A stretch of 64,000 bases of DNA from Pseudonocardia hierapolitana (lineage in GTDB: Bacteria > Actinomycetota > Actinomycetes > Mycobacteriales > Pseudonocardiaceae): contig NZ_VIWU01000001.1 in assembly GCF_007994075.1 (NCBI RefSeq), forward strand, positions 4,712,001 to 4,776,000. The letters are read 5' to 3'. The first letter of the stretch is position 1, and every line of letters begins with the position of its first letter. The position numbers were made by a program, and so were the translations under genes. Shown here one piece after another: positions 29,196 to 37,830 of this stretch. The notes beneath the pieces were generated by a model. It searched no databases. It was given only the letters and a program-made list of their open reading frames with translations, and was not told the DNA's origin.

Positions 29196-29609
29196 GTGAG
29201 CGCCGGACGAGTACCCAGCCAGATCCGGCTGGCAGGCGCGCTCGTCGGGATCCAGGGCCTGCTCGGCGTGGGCTTCGCGGTGGCGCTGGTCGTGCGCGCG
29301 CTCACCGTGGAGGGCACCGGCCTGCTCGTGCGCGACATCGTCGGCGAGGCCGGCTACTTCGTCCTCATCGGGGCCGCCCTCGTCGCCGTCGGGCTCGGGC
29401 TCGTGGCCGGTCGACGCTGGGCGCGTACCCCGGCCATCGTCACGCAGTTGTTGCTGCTCCCCGTCGTCTACACGCTGATCGGGCCCTCCCGCCAGCTGCT
29501 GCTCGGCATCGTGGCCGGCGTGTTCGTCGTCGCCACGTTCCTGCTGCTGATCAGCGAGGCGTCGCGGACCTGGTCGATGGGGCTCGACGACGCGCCGAGC
29601 CAGGGGTAG
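29196..29609 (+). CDS. Small integral membrane protein (Rv3217c-like)
   Basis: A 137-residue protein with four hydrophobic helices (about residues 11-32, 51-70, 78-97 and 101-119), start GTG, basic N-terminus MSAGRVPSQIRLAG. It occupies the position of the mycobacterial membrane protein Rv3217c between whiB1 and an acetyltransferase. Function unknown. It converges with the GNAT gene. Confidence 0.82.
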   Translation: MSAGRVPSQIRLAGALVGIQGLLGVGFAVALVVRALTVEGTGLLVRDIVGEAGYFVLIGAALVAVGLGLVAGRRWARTPAIVTQLLLLPVVYTLIGPSRQLLLGIVAGVFVVATFLLLISEASRTWSMGLDDAPSQG

Positions 29610-29631
29610 GCCAGCTCGTCGCGGCCGGACC

Positions 29632-30114
29632 TCAGCAGCCCTCCGCGCTCTTCGCGAACGCGGTGAGGGCGTCGCCGTCGAGCCGGTAGGTCGTCCACTC
29701 GTCCATCGGCACGGCGCCCAGCGCCCGGTAGAAGCCGATCGACGGCTCGTTCCAGTCCAGCACCTGCCACTCGAGCCGGGCGTAGCCCCGCTCGGCGCAG
29801 ACGGCGGCGAGCTCGGCCAGCAGTGCCCTGCCCAGCCCGCTGCCGCGGTGGGACGGCCGGACGAACAGGTCCTCGAGGTAGATCCCGGGCACACCGCGCC
29901 ACGTCGAGAAGTTGAGGAACCAGATCGCGCAACCCACGACCTCGCCCTCCACCTCCGCGACGTGGCAGCGGGCCACGGCCTCCGGGCCGAACAACGCGGC
30001 GTGCAGTTGCTCCTCCGTGAGCGTGCACAGCTCGGGGCTGCGCTCGTACTCGGCGAGCTCGTGGACGAGGCCGACGATCGCCGGAACATCCTCGGCGCGT
30101 GCTTCCCGGATCAT
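29632..30114 (-). CDS. GNAT family N-acetyltransferase
   Basis: A 160-residue acetyl-CoA-dependent transferase similar to diamine/spermidine acetyltransferases. MIREARAEDVPAIVGLVHELAEYERSPE is the typical start, YLEDLFVRPSHRGSGLGRALLAELA contains the acetyl-CoA motif A (R/Q-x-x-G-x-G/A), and DWNEPSIGFYRALGAVPMDEW is motif B. I chose this ATG because a longer frame adds a non-conserved Ser/Thr-rich stretch. Seven bases after the phosphatase stop, same strand. Confidence 0.88.
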   Translation of the reverse strand: MIREARAEDVPAIVGLVHELAEYERSPELCTLTEEQLHAALFGPEAVARCHVAEVEGEVVGCAIWFLNFSTWRGVPGIYLEDLFVRPSHRGSGLGRALLAELAAVCAERGYARLEWQVLDWNEPSIGFYRALGAVPMDEWTTYRLDGDALTAFAKSAEGC

Positions 30115-30121
30115 TGGGGCA

Positions 30122-30712
30122 CTAACGTCCCTTCGGGGTGAGGTTGACGTGGTCGAGGCGCGGGACACCGCGTTCGTGGCCGAGCACGGCCCATGACGGC
30201 GCCTCCATCGCGAACCGGACGCCCTCCGTGGCCGGGAGGCCGATCCAGCGCGCCACGAGGACGCGGCTGAAGTGGCCGTGCCCCACGAGCACGACGTCCC
30301 CCCGTGCGAGGGCGTCGGCGCTGCGTGCGATCACGCCGTCGGCCCGCCTGCCGACCTCGTCGGCGGTCTCGCCGCCCGGGCACGGGTGCGTCCAGACCGT
30401 CCAGCCGGGAACGGTCTCGCGGATCTCCGTGGTGGTGCGCCCCTCGTACTCGCCGTAGTCCCACTCGGCGAGCCGCTCGTCGACCTCGTCGACGCGGAAC
30501 CCGGCGAGCCGGGCGGTGTCCCGGGCGCGGCTGCGCGGGCTGGTCAGCACGAGCACCGGTGGCTCGGTGCGCAGCCCGTCGACGAGCCGGCCGGCCGCGG
30601 CCGCGAGCCCTCGACCACGCTCGGTGAGTGGGACGTCGGTGCGACCGGTGTGCCGGCCGGACAGCGACCACTCGGTTTCGCCGTGACGCAGCAGGAACAC
30701 GCGGCCGGTCAT
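30122..30712 (-). CDS. Histidine phosphatase family protein (Rv3214-like)
   Basis: A 196-residue phosphatase of the phosphoglycerate-mutase superfamily. The catalytic RHGETEW (residues 9-15) carries the phospho-His, the second arginine is in SPRSRARDTA, the acid in EWDYGEYEGRT and the second His in LVGHGHFSRVLVARW. The mycobacterial homologue Rv3214 was first called gpm2 but behaves as an acid phosphatase. Probably co-transcribed with the GNAT gene. Confidence 0.9.
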   Translation of the reverse strand: MTGRVFLLRHGETEWSLSGRHTGRTDVPLTERGRGLAAAAGRLVDGLRTEPPVLVLTSPRSRARDTARLAGFRVDEVDERLAEWDYGEYEGRTTTEIRETVPGWTVWTHPCPGGETADEVGRRADGVIARSADALARGDVVLVGHGHFSRVLVARWIGLPATEGVRFAMEAPSWAVLGHERGVPRLDHVNLTPKGR

Positions 30713-30935
30713 GGACCCGACCCTAGCGATCGCACCGACCGGGGAGCGGCGCCCGTCCGTCGAGCGTCGCTCCCGGTGCAGCTCACGTCGCTCGCTCGCC
30801 GTTCCCGCGGCTCAGCCGCTCGAGGTGTCCCAAGCGTCTTCCAGCGTGGGCATCACGGGCGACAACGACGTGTCGGCGCTCGGTGACCACTCCTCGCACG
30901 AGTTGCTGTGAAGACGATGACCGGAAACAGCGAAC

Positions 30936-30973
30936 GGCGCTGACCAGCGATGTGGATCCCGCTGGTCAGCGCC
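30936..30973. terminator. Perfect 14-bp hairpin after sodN
   Basis: Arms GGCGCTGACCAGCG (30936-30949) and CGCTGGTCAGCGCC (30960-30973) with a 10-base loop. It lies 17 bases beyond the sodN stop on the minus strand, a clear factor-independent terminator despite no U-tract. Confidence 0.85.
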
Positions 30974-30989
30974 GCTTCGAGCGCCTGGA

Positions 30990-31406
30990 TCAGGCAGCCG
31001 CCTTGGTCTCCCAGAAGATCTTGTCGATCTGGGCGATGTAGTCGAGCAGCTCCTGGCCGGTGGCGGGATCCGTGGAGGCCTTCACGCCGCCGGGGCCACC
31101 GCCCGCCTTCTTGGTGGCCTTGTTGAACAGCTCGTGCAGCTCCGGGTACTTCTCGAAGTGCGGGGGCTTGAAGTAGTCGGTCCAGAGCACCCAGAGGTGG
31201 TGCTTCACCAGGTCCGCCCGCTGCTCCTTGATGTCGAGCGCGCGGGTGCGGAACTCGGGGTCCTCGTTGCCCTGGTACTTCTCCTGAATCGCCTTCACCG
31301 ACTCGGCTTCGATCCGGGCCTGCGCCGGGTCGTACACGCCGCAGGGGAGGTCGCAGTGCGCGGTGGCCTCCAGCCGCGGGCGGAGAATGCGGGCGAAAAG
31401 CCGCAT
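30990..31406 (-). CDS. sodN: Nickel superoxide dismutase
   Basis: Cytoplasmic/secreted hexameric Ni-SOD that dismutates superoxide. The 138-residue precursor has a 16-residue leader (MRLFARILRPRLEATA) removed to expose the nickel hook H17-C18-D-L-P-C22-G-V-Y-D, then the four-helix bundle. The leader needs a dedicated peptidase, which is encoded divergently next door. The start has GGGAGG upstream and the gene ends at a strong hairpin. Confidence 0.96.
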   Translation of the reverse strand: MRLFARILRPRLEATAHCDLPCGVYDPAQARIEAESVKAIQEKYQGNEDPEFRTRALDIKEQRADLVKHHLWVLWTDYFKPPHFEKYPELHELFNKATKKAGGGPGGVKASTDPATGQELLDYIAQIDKIFWETKAAA

Positions 31407-31436
31407 GGGTCCTCCCTGGATGGTGATCGTTCTGGC

Positions 31437-31796
31437 ATGTCCGACACTACTCCCGGCGTCGGGACGCAGCAGTGTGATGAGGGGGTGGTCGTGCGCTGGC
31501 GGAGGGTGGCCGTGCGGGGGCCGTCGATGTCGCCGACGCTTCGGGACGGGGACGTGGTGCTCGTGCGGTTCGGGGCGCGGGTGCGCACCGGGGACGTCGT
31601 GCTGGTGCGGTGGGTGGCGCGGCCTGGCCAGCTGTCGGTCAAGCGGGCGGCGCGGCCTGCCGATGACGGCTGGTGGGTGCTCGGCGACAACGACCACGGC
31701 TCGACCGACTCCCGCACGCTCGGCCCGGCGATGGTGCTCGCGGTGGTCCGGCTGCGCCTGTGGCCCCGCCCGCGCCGTTTCCGGAGCCGCTCCTGA
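31437..31796 (+). CDS. sodX: Nickel-SOD maturation protease (S26 family)
   Basis: Signal-peptidase-like protease that trims the Ni-SOD leader. The protein has the S26 nucleophile motif RGPSMSPTLRDGD, the Lys-containing box LSVKRA and the GDN motif VLGDNDHGSTDSRTLGP. It has no membrane anchor. The ATG given leaves only 30 bases to the divergent sodN start; GTG 31491, preceded by GAGGGGG, would shorten the protein to 101 residues and leave a more usual promoter gap. I regard the start as undecided. Confidence 0.88.
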   Translation: MSDTTPGVGTQQCDEGVVVRWRRVAVRGPSMSPTLRDGDVVLVRFGARVRTGDVVLVRWVARPGQLSVKRAARPADDGWWVLGDNDHGSTDSRTLGPAMVLAVVRLRLWPRPRRFRSRS

Positions 31797-31805
31797 CCCC
31801 CTCAT

Positions 31806-31858
31806 CCGACGAACGGCGCGTTCGTCGGTACCTATCCGACGAACGCGCCGTCCGTCGG
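31806..31858. repeat. Tandem pair of 23-bp palindromes
   Basis: CCGACGAACG-GCG-CGTTCGTCGG (31806-31828) is a perfect palindrome. A near copy, CCGACGAACG-CGC-CGTCCGTCGG, follows at 31836-31858, with a 30-bp period. It lies 9 bases after sodX. It may be a terminator, but the exact duplication suggests a repeat family. Confidence 0.8.
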
Positions 31859-32068
31859 AACGGGCGTGAGACATGCGACGCCTCGGCGGGCGCACGCCTC
31901 CCGTAAGATCGGATCGATACCCGACCGCCCATTCGCCGGGCTCGCCGCGTCATCCTGCGGTTGCTCGGCGCTCGGCCGTCCGGCAGTGGTCGCGGACCCG
32001 CGGCCCCCGGTGCACGGCGAGCGCGCGCCCCGTCGGCGCCCCCCTGAGCACCCCGAGGAAGCAGACCC

Positions 32069-33238
32069 GTGACGATCGTTCCCGAACGCACCATCCCCAC
32101 CCGCGAGGAGATCTTCGCCGCGCACGGCGGCGGCAAGCTGGGCACCGCGCTCACCGCCCCGCTGGCCGACGCGCGTGACCTCGCCGTGGCCTACACGCCC
32201 GGCGTCGCCGAGGTCAGCCGCGCCATCGCCGCCGACCCGGGCCTCGCCGCCCGCTACACCTGGACCAACCGACTCGTCGCCGTCGTGAGCGACGGCACGG
32301 CCGTCCTCGGGCTGGGCGACATCGGCCCGCGCGCCGCGCTGCCCGTGATGGAGGGCAAGTCCGCGCTGTTCAAGGCGTTCGCCGGGCTGGACTCGATCCC
32401 GCTCGTGCTCGACACCACCGACGTCGACGAGATCGTCGAGACGCTGGTGCGGCTGCGTCCGAGCTTCGGCGCGGTGAACCTCGAGGACGTCTCTGCCCCG
32501 CGGTGCTTCGAGCTGGAGCGGCGGCTCGTCGAGGCGCTCGACTGCCCCGTCATGCACGACGACCAGCACGGCACGGCGATCGTGCTGCTCGCCGCGCTGC
32601 GCGGCGCCTGCGCTGTGCAGGGCCGCGACCTCGACGGGCTGCGCGTCGTCATCTCGGGTGCGGGGGCCGCGGGCGTCGCGTGTGCCCGGATCCTGCTCGC
32701 CGCGGGCGTGCGCGACGTCGTCGTCCTCGACTCGCGCGGTGTGCTCGACGCGGGCCGCGGTGGGGAGAAGGCCTCGCTGGCCGCGGTCACCAACCCGCGC
32801 GGGGTGACCGGCGGCGTCGCGGAGGCCCTCGACGGCGCCGACGTGTTCGTCGGCCTGTCGAGCGCGACGGTGTCCGAGGAGCTGCTGGCGCGGATGGCAC
32901 GCGACGCGATCGTCTTCGCCCTCTCCAACCCCGACCCCGAGATCCACCCGGACGTCGCGCGGCGGCACGCGGCCATCGTCGCCACCGGGCGGAGCGACTT
33001 CCCGAACCAGATCAACAACGTGCTCGCGTTCCCCGGCGTGTTCCGCGGTGCCCTCGACGCGGGGGCGCGGCGCATCACGGAGGAGATGAAGCTCGCGGCG
33101 GCCGACGCCATCTTCTCGGTGGCGAGGGACGAGCTCTCGGCCGACGCGATCGTGCCCAGCCCGTTCGACCCGCGTGTCGCCCTAGCCGTTTCGTCAGCTG
33201 TCGCCGCGGCGGCGCCCGGCGCGGCCGTTACGCCCTGA
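32069..33238 (+). CDS. Malic enzyme (NAD(P)-dependent)
   Basis: Oxidative decarboxylation of malate to pyruvate, linking the TCA cycle to gluconeogenesis or NADPH supply. The 389-residue protein is the short bacterial form: AYTPGVAEVSRAIAADP, NRLVAVVSDGTAVLGLGDIGPRAALPVMEGKSALFK, FGAVNLEDVSAPRCFELE, VMHDDQHGTAIV and the Rossmann motif ISGAGAAGVACARILLAAG. C-terminal block SNPDPEIHPD and DFPNQINNVLAFPGVFRGALD are intact. Cofactor preference cannot be read with confidence. Confidence 0.93.
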   Translation: MTIVPERTIPTREEIFAAHGGGKLGTALTAPLADARDLAVAYTPGVAEVSRAIAADPGLAARYTWTNRLVAVVSDGTAVLGLGDIGPRAALPVMEGKSALFKAFAGLDSIPLVLDTTDVDEIVETLVRLRPSFGAVNLEDVSAPRCFELERRLVEALDCPVMHDDQHGTAIVLLAALRGACAVQGRDLDGLRVVISGAGAAGVACARILLAAGVRDVVVLDSRGVLDAGRGGEKASLAAVTNPRGVTGGVAEALDGADVFVGLSSATVSEELLARMARDAIVFALSNPDPEIHPDVARRHAAIVATGRSDFPNQINNVLAFPGVFRGALDAGARRITEEMKLAAADAIFSVARDELSADAIVPSPFDPRVALAVSSAVAAAAPGAAVTP

Positions 33239-33414
33239 TCGTCCTTCGGCCTGCGCGTTTGCTCCATTGGTGATCATGACCGTCACTGTGCGTGGTGGTC
33301 GGCCCGTTCACTCACTCGGGGCGGTGTAGGTCGATCGAGCAGCTCGGCCAGATCGTGTGGCCGTCGGCGTCGTTGTAGCGAAGGGTATCGACGTCGCGAC
33401 GCTGGGAGACGCAC

Positions 33415-35976
33415 GTGAGAGAGCTCGGACACCGCCTCGGCGACGGCCCGGTGGTCGAGCCACCGACCCAGCCGCACGGTGCGTCCGACGCGGTGCTGCG
33501 GGCGGATCTGCACCGGGAGCGGTACGCCGCGCTCGGTGCAGAGGTGCACCCGGAGGCGGCGCTGTTCGCCTCCACGCTGGCCCGGGCCGTCTCGGAGGCG
33601 CCGGAGCTGGACCGGGTCCCGGCCGTCCCGCTCCCCGCGGAGCCCGCCCTCGTCCACGACCCCGACGGGCGGGTCGTGCGCGCCAACGAGGCGCTCGCCG
33701 CACTCGCGGGGGCCGCGGACCCGAGGGCGCTCGGCGGCGCCCGGATGCGCAGGCTCCTCGTCGGCACGGGGGAGGACACCCAGCTGGTGCGCGCGGACGG
33801 GAGCAGGGTGCCCGTCCACGCGGTGCGCTGGCCGCTTCCGGGCGTGGACCTCACCGCCGTCGTGATCCTCGAGCGGGACGCCGCGCAGCAGGCCCCGGTG
33901 GTGGACCCGGCCTGGGCGGTCGAGCTGGAGCGGCTGGCGCGCATCGGGACCTGGTCGTTCGACCTGGCGACGTCGAAGCTGGAGCGCAGCGGCACGCTCC
34001 TCGAGCTGTACAGCGCGGTCGGGGTCGATCCCGACGGCGACGGCTCCCGACCCGTCGAGGGCGAGCAGGTGGCCGCGCTGTGCGAGGAGCTGCGTGCCGG
34101 GAACCCGGACGCCGACCACCACGTCGAGCTGCAGCTGCCCGGTGACGGGATGCTGAGCTGCCGGGCCCAGGTGGAGCGCGGCCCGGACGGCACGCCGCAG
34201 CGGCTGATCGGCGTCGTGCACGACGTGAGCGCGGAGCGGATCGGCCGGTTCCGGGTGGAACGCACCGCCCGGCGCTTCGCCGACCTGATGGCCCTCGTGC
34301 CCGGCGGGGTCGCGCTGCTGGACCCCGCGGGCCGCGTCGTGGACGCCAACGCGGGCATGTGCGCGCTGCTGGACGTCCCGCTCGAACGACTGCGTGGCAC
34401 CCCGGCCACCGCCCTGTCCGCCGACGACGCGTCGGCCGACGGGGCCGCGCTCCCCGACTGGCTGCGCCCGGTGGCCCTCGGCACCCGGCACGGGTACGGC
34501 GTGGACAGCGCCCCGCTGCGCCGCGCGGACGGCACCACGGTGTGGTGCGAGCTGGCCGTCTCCGCGACGGTGGCGGACGACGGCGGCTTCCTGTGGCTGG
34601 TGGCGTGCACCGACGTCTCCGACCGCCGCAGGGCCGCCGAGCTGCTGCGCAGCGCCGGGATGGTGGACGAGCTCACCCGCCTGCCCAACCGGGCCGCCGG
34701 CCTCGAGCTCGTGGACCGGCTGCTGGCCGGCGCCGGCCGGGACCGCGTCGCGGTGGTGTGCGGCGACCTCGACGACTTCGCGCGCGTCAACTCCTCGCTC
34801 GGGCACGACGCGGGCGACGACCTGCTCGTGTCGCTCGCCGGCCGCCTGCAGCGGGAGCTGCCGTTCGGCTGCACCGCGGCGCGGCTGGGCGCCGACGAGT
34901 TCGTCGTGATCTGCGCCGACCACGCCGAGGTCGGCGGCCCGGACCAGCTGGCGCGTACGGTCGCCGACCTGCTGCGCACCACGATCACCGTGTGCGGCCG
35001 GCCGGTGCAGATGACGGCATCGGTCGGGCTCGCCACCCCGGTCCCCACCGGCGAGGTGCGGGCCGCCGACCTGCTGCGGTTCGCCGAGGCCGCCATGCAC
35101 GACGCCAAGCGCCGGCAGGCACGCGGCGGGATCGGCATCGCCACGGACGGCGTCGTCAGCTCGGCGACCACGGCGCTGGAGCTGGAGGCGGAGCTGCGCG
35201 CGGCGATCGCCGCCGACGGGCTCGTGCTCGACTACCAGCCGGTGGTGGCCCCGGACGGCACGGTCATCTCGGCCGAGGCGCTCGTCCGCTGGCCGCACCC
35301 GGAGCGCGGGCTGATCCCGCCGTCGGACTTCCTGCCGGTCGCGCAGCGCAGCGGGCTGCTGCGCGAGCTGGACCTGTGGGTGCTGCGGGCCGCCACCCGG
35401 GAGGCCGCGGAATGGCCGGAGCACCGCGGGCGCCGCTGCGCCGTCGCGGTGAACCTGGCCGGGCTCCTGCCCGGCGACGCGGGGTTCCTCGCCGCGGTGA
35501 GCGAGGCCGTCTCCGACGCCGGGCTCGAGTGGGACCGGCTGGTGCTCGAGCTCGTCGAGACCAGCCTCGTCGCTCTCCCGCCGCACGCGCTGGCCGCGAT
35601 GGCCGAGCTCACCGAGCGCGGCGTCCGGTTCGCGGTGGACGACTTCGGCACCGGCTACTCCTCCCTCGCCCGGCTCAAGGAGCTCCCCGCGCAGACCGTC
35701 AAGGTCGACCGCGCCTTCGTCACGGGCGTCGCCGACGACCCGGCCGATTTCGCCGTCGCGCGCGCCGTCGTGGACATGGCACGGGCGATGGGCCGCACCA
35801 CGGTGGCGGAGGGCGTGGAGACCGCGGAGCAGTTCCACGTGCTGCGCGGCATCGGCGTGGACGCCTACCAGGGATGGCTGTTCTCGCGGCCGGTGCGGTC
35901 CGCGGTCGTGCGGGACGTCCTCGCGCGCGGGCGGCTCGCGACCCCCGCGGCCGCAGGCCGGGCGAGCCACGCCTGA
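33415..35976 (+). CDS. PAS-GGDEF-EAL cyclic-di-GMP protein
   Basis: An 853-residue cytoplasmic protein predicted to make and/or degrade c-di-GMP. The N-terminal 440 residues hold two or three PAS-like sensor modules. The GGDEF domain (about 450-585) has the signature G492-A-D-E-F, a tolerated variant. The EAL domain (about 590-840) has E621-A-L, VNLAG, DDFGTGYSSLARLKELP and EGVET, so hydrolysis is likely. No membrane segment is visible. GTG start with GGGAG about 8 bases upstream. Monocistronic. Confidence 0.92.
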   Translation: MRELGHRLGDGPVVEPPTQPHGASDAVLRADLHRERYAALGAEVHPEAALFASTLARAVSEAPELDRVPAVPLPAEPALVHDPDGRVVRANEALAALAGAADPRALGGARMRRLLVGTGEDTQLVRADGSRVPVHAVRWPLPGVDLTAVVILERDAAQQAPVVDPAWAVELERLARIGTWSFDLATSKLERSGTLLELYSAVGVDPDGDGSRPVEGEQVAALCEELRAGNPDADHHVELQLPGDGMLSCRAQVERGPDGTPQRLIGVVHDVSAERIGRFRVERTARRFADLMALVPGGVALLDPAGRVVDANAGMCALLDVPLERLRGTPATALSADDASADGAALPDWLRPVALGTRHGYGVDSAPLRRADGTTVWCELAVSATVADDGGFLWLVACTDVSDRRRAAELLRSAGMVDELTRLPNRAAGLELVDRLLAGAGRDRVAVVCGDLDDFARVNSSLGHDAGDDLLVSLAGRLQRELPFGCTAARLGADEFVVICADHAEVGGPDQLARTVADLLRTTITVCGRPVQMTASVGLATPVPTGEVRAADLLRFAEAAMHDAKRRQARGGIGIATDGVVSSATTALELEAELRAAIAADGLVLDYQPVVAPDGTVISAEALVRWPHPERGLIPPSDFLPVAQRSGLLRELDLWVLRAATREAAEWPEHRGRRCAVAVNLAGLLPGDAGFLAAVSEAVSDAGLEWDRLVLELVETSLVALPPHALAAMAELTERGVRFAVDDFGTGYSSLARLKELPAQTVKVDRAFVTGVADDPADFAVARAVVDMARAMGRTTVAEGVETAEQFHVLRGIGVDAYQGWLFSRPVRSAVVRDVLARGRLATPAAAGRASHA

Positions 35977-36079
35977 TCCCGGACAGATCACATCGGTCGC
36001 GATTGTCGGTCCCTCGGGTTAGCCTCGCTGACGAGCGGCGACCGGCAAGGGGTCGTCGGCGAACACGGAGGTCCCTCGG

Positions 36080-37177
36080 ATGATCGAGTTCCGGGGCGTG
36101 ACCAAGCGCTTCCCCGACGGCACCGTTGCGGTCGACAACCTCGACCTCGTCGTCGAGGCCGGTGGGATCACGGTCTTCGTCGGGCCGTCCGGCTGTGGCA
36201 AGACCACCTCGCTGCGGATGATCAACCGCATGATCGAGCCCTCCGAGGGCACGATCATGGTCGACGGACGCGACGTCGCCGCCACCGACGCCGCCGACCT
36301 GCGCCGCGGCATCGGCTACGTCATCCAGCAGGCGGGGCTCTTCCCGCACCGCACCATCCTCGACAACATCGCCACGGTCCCGCTGTTGCTCGGCTGGAGC
36401 AAGGCGAAGGCCCGTTCCCGCGCCGCGGAGCTGATGGAGATCGTCGGCCTCGCCCGTGAGATGGCGGGCCGCTACCCCGCGCAGCTCTCGGGAGGGCAGC
36501 AGCAGCGCGTCGGCGTGGCCAGGGCACTGGCCGCCGACCCGCCGATCCTGCTGATGGACGAGCCGTTCAGCGCCGTCGACCCGGTGGTGCGCGAGAGCCT
36601 GCAGGACGAGCTCCTGCGGCTGCAGGCGGAGCTGGGCAAGACCATCGTGTTCGTCACCCACGACATCGACGAGGCCATCAAGCTGGGCGACAAGGTCGCC
36701 GTGCTGCGCGTCGGCGGCGTGCTCGCCCAGTACGACCAGCCGGGGCAGCTGCTCGCCCGCCCGGTCGACGACTTCGTCGACAACTTCGTGGGCCGCGACC
36801 GCGGCTACCGCGGCCTCGGTTTCATGTCGTCCGACGCCATCCCCATCGGGGAGCTGCCCACCGTCGCGCTGGGCGACCCGGTTCCCGACGACGACGCGTG
36901 GGTGCTGGTCGTCGACTCCGAACAGCACCCGCAGGGGTGGCTCAACGGCGCCGAGCGCAACGGGGCCGCCGTCGTCGAGGCCGATCACCTGATGCCCGGC
37001 GGGTCGCTCTACGACATCGGCAGCGGCTCGCTGCGCAGCGCGCTGGACGCCGCGCTGTCCTCGCCGTCGGGGGTCGGGGTCGCGGTCGACGGCGACGGCG
37101 CGGTGGTCGGCTCCGTCACCGCGGGTGACGTCCTCGCGGTCGTCGACGCGGTCCGGGAGCACGAGGCGGCGGCGTGA
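36080..37177 (+). CDS. opuCA: Osmoprotectant ABC transporter ATP-binding protein
   Basis: ATPase of a glycine betaine/choline/carnitine importer. The 365-residue protein has Walker A GPSGCGKTT, Q-loop, signature LSGGQQQR, Walker B ILLMDEP and the H-loop VTHDIDEA. Residues 245-360 are a CBS-pair-like regulatory extension typical of OpuA/OpuC ATPases (GDGAVVGSVTAGDVLAVV). First gene of a four-gene operon in which every junction overlaps. Confidence 0.92.
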   Translation: MIEFRGVTKRFPDGTVAVDNLDLVVEAGGITVFVGPSGCGKTTSLRMINRMIEPSEGTIMVDGRDVAATDAADLRRGIGYVIQQAGLFPHRTILDNIATVPLLLGWSKAKARSRAAELMEIVGLAREMAGRYPAQLSGGQQQRVGVARALAADPPILLMDEPFSAVDPVVRESLQDELLRLQAELGKTIVFVTHDIDEAIKLGDKVAVLRVGGVLAQYDQPGQLLARPVDDFVDNFVGRDRGYRGLGFMSSDAIPIGELPTVALGDPVPDDDAWVLVVDSEQHPQGWLNGAERNGAAVVEADHLMPGGSLYDIGSGSLRSALDAALSSPSGVGVAVDGDGAVVGSVTAGDVLAVVDAVREHEAAA

Positions 37178-37830
37178 TCTGGAGCTGGATCCCCGGCAAC
37201 GCCGACCGGATCCTGGCGCTCACGGTCGAGCACCTGAGGCTGGCGCTCATCCCGGTGGTGGTGGGGCTGGTGCTGTCCGTCCCGCTCGGCTGGCTGGCCA
37301 ACCGGTACCCGCTCGCCCGCGCCGTGCTCGTGCCTGCCGCCGGCGTGCTCTACACCATCCCGTCGCTCACGCTGTTCGTCGTGCTGCCGGGCATCCTCGG
37401 CACCCGGATCCTGTCCGAGATCAACATCATCGTCGCGCTCACCATCTACACGGTGGCGCTGCTCGTGCGCACCATCGCCGACGCGCTCGCCGCCGTGCCC
37501 GGTCTCGTGGTGGCGGCGGCCACGGCGATGGGCTACCGGCCGGCCCGCCGGTTCCTGGACGTCGAGCTGCCGCTCGCGATCCCGGTGCTCATCGCGGGGC
37601 TGCGGGTCGCCACGGTGTCGAGCATCAGCCTGGTCAGCGTCGGCGCCCTCATCGGGGTCGGCGGACTGGGCGAGTTCTTCACCGAGGGCTTCCAGCTGCA
37701 GTTCCCCACGGAGATCATCGTCGGCGTCGCGCTGACCGTGCTCCTCGCGCTGGCGGGCGATGCCGTGCTGCTCGTGATCGGCCGGATCCTCACGCCGTGG
37801 AACCGCCAGCGGGCGGGAGGCGCGAGGTGA
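37174..37830 (+). CDS. opuCB: Osmoprotectant ABC transporter permease 1
   Basis: A 218-residue inner-membrane permease with about five or six helices and the coupling-loop motif AATAMGYRPARRFLDVELPLAIPVLIAG (EAA-loop). The GTG start overlaps the ATPase stop by GTGA. N-terminus MIWSWIPGNADRILALTVEHLRLALIPVVVGL is typical of OpuCB. It forms a heterodimer with the next permease. Confidence 0.9.
   Translation: MIWSWIPGNADRILALTVEHLRLALIPVVVGLVLSVPLGWLANRYPLARAVLVPAAGVLYTIPSLTLFVVLPGILGTRILSEINIIVALTIYTVALLVRTIADALAAVPGLVVAAATAMGYRPARRFLDVELPLAIPVLIAGLRVATVSSISLVSVGALIGVGGLGEFFTEGFQLQFPTEIIVGVALTVLLALAGDAVLLVIGRILTPWNRQRAGGAR

Noticed and set aside
30751..30815. Segment with GTCGCTCGCTCGCCG resembling the 124-bp repeat
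   Set aside because: Only short stretches match the core and the order differs, so it is not a convincing third copy.
30711..30911. 66-codon ORF between the phosphatase and sodN
   Set aside because: No ribosome binding site and a composition typical of random GC-rich sequence; it overlaps the phosphatase start.
33239..33414. Possible tRNA or small RNA between malic enzyme and the GGDEF gene
   Set aside because: No cloverleaf, no T-loop consensus and no CCA-like end could be found on either strand.
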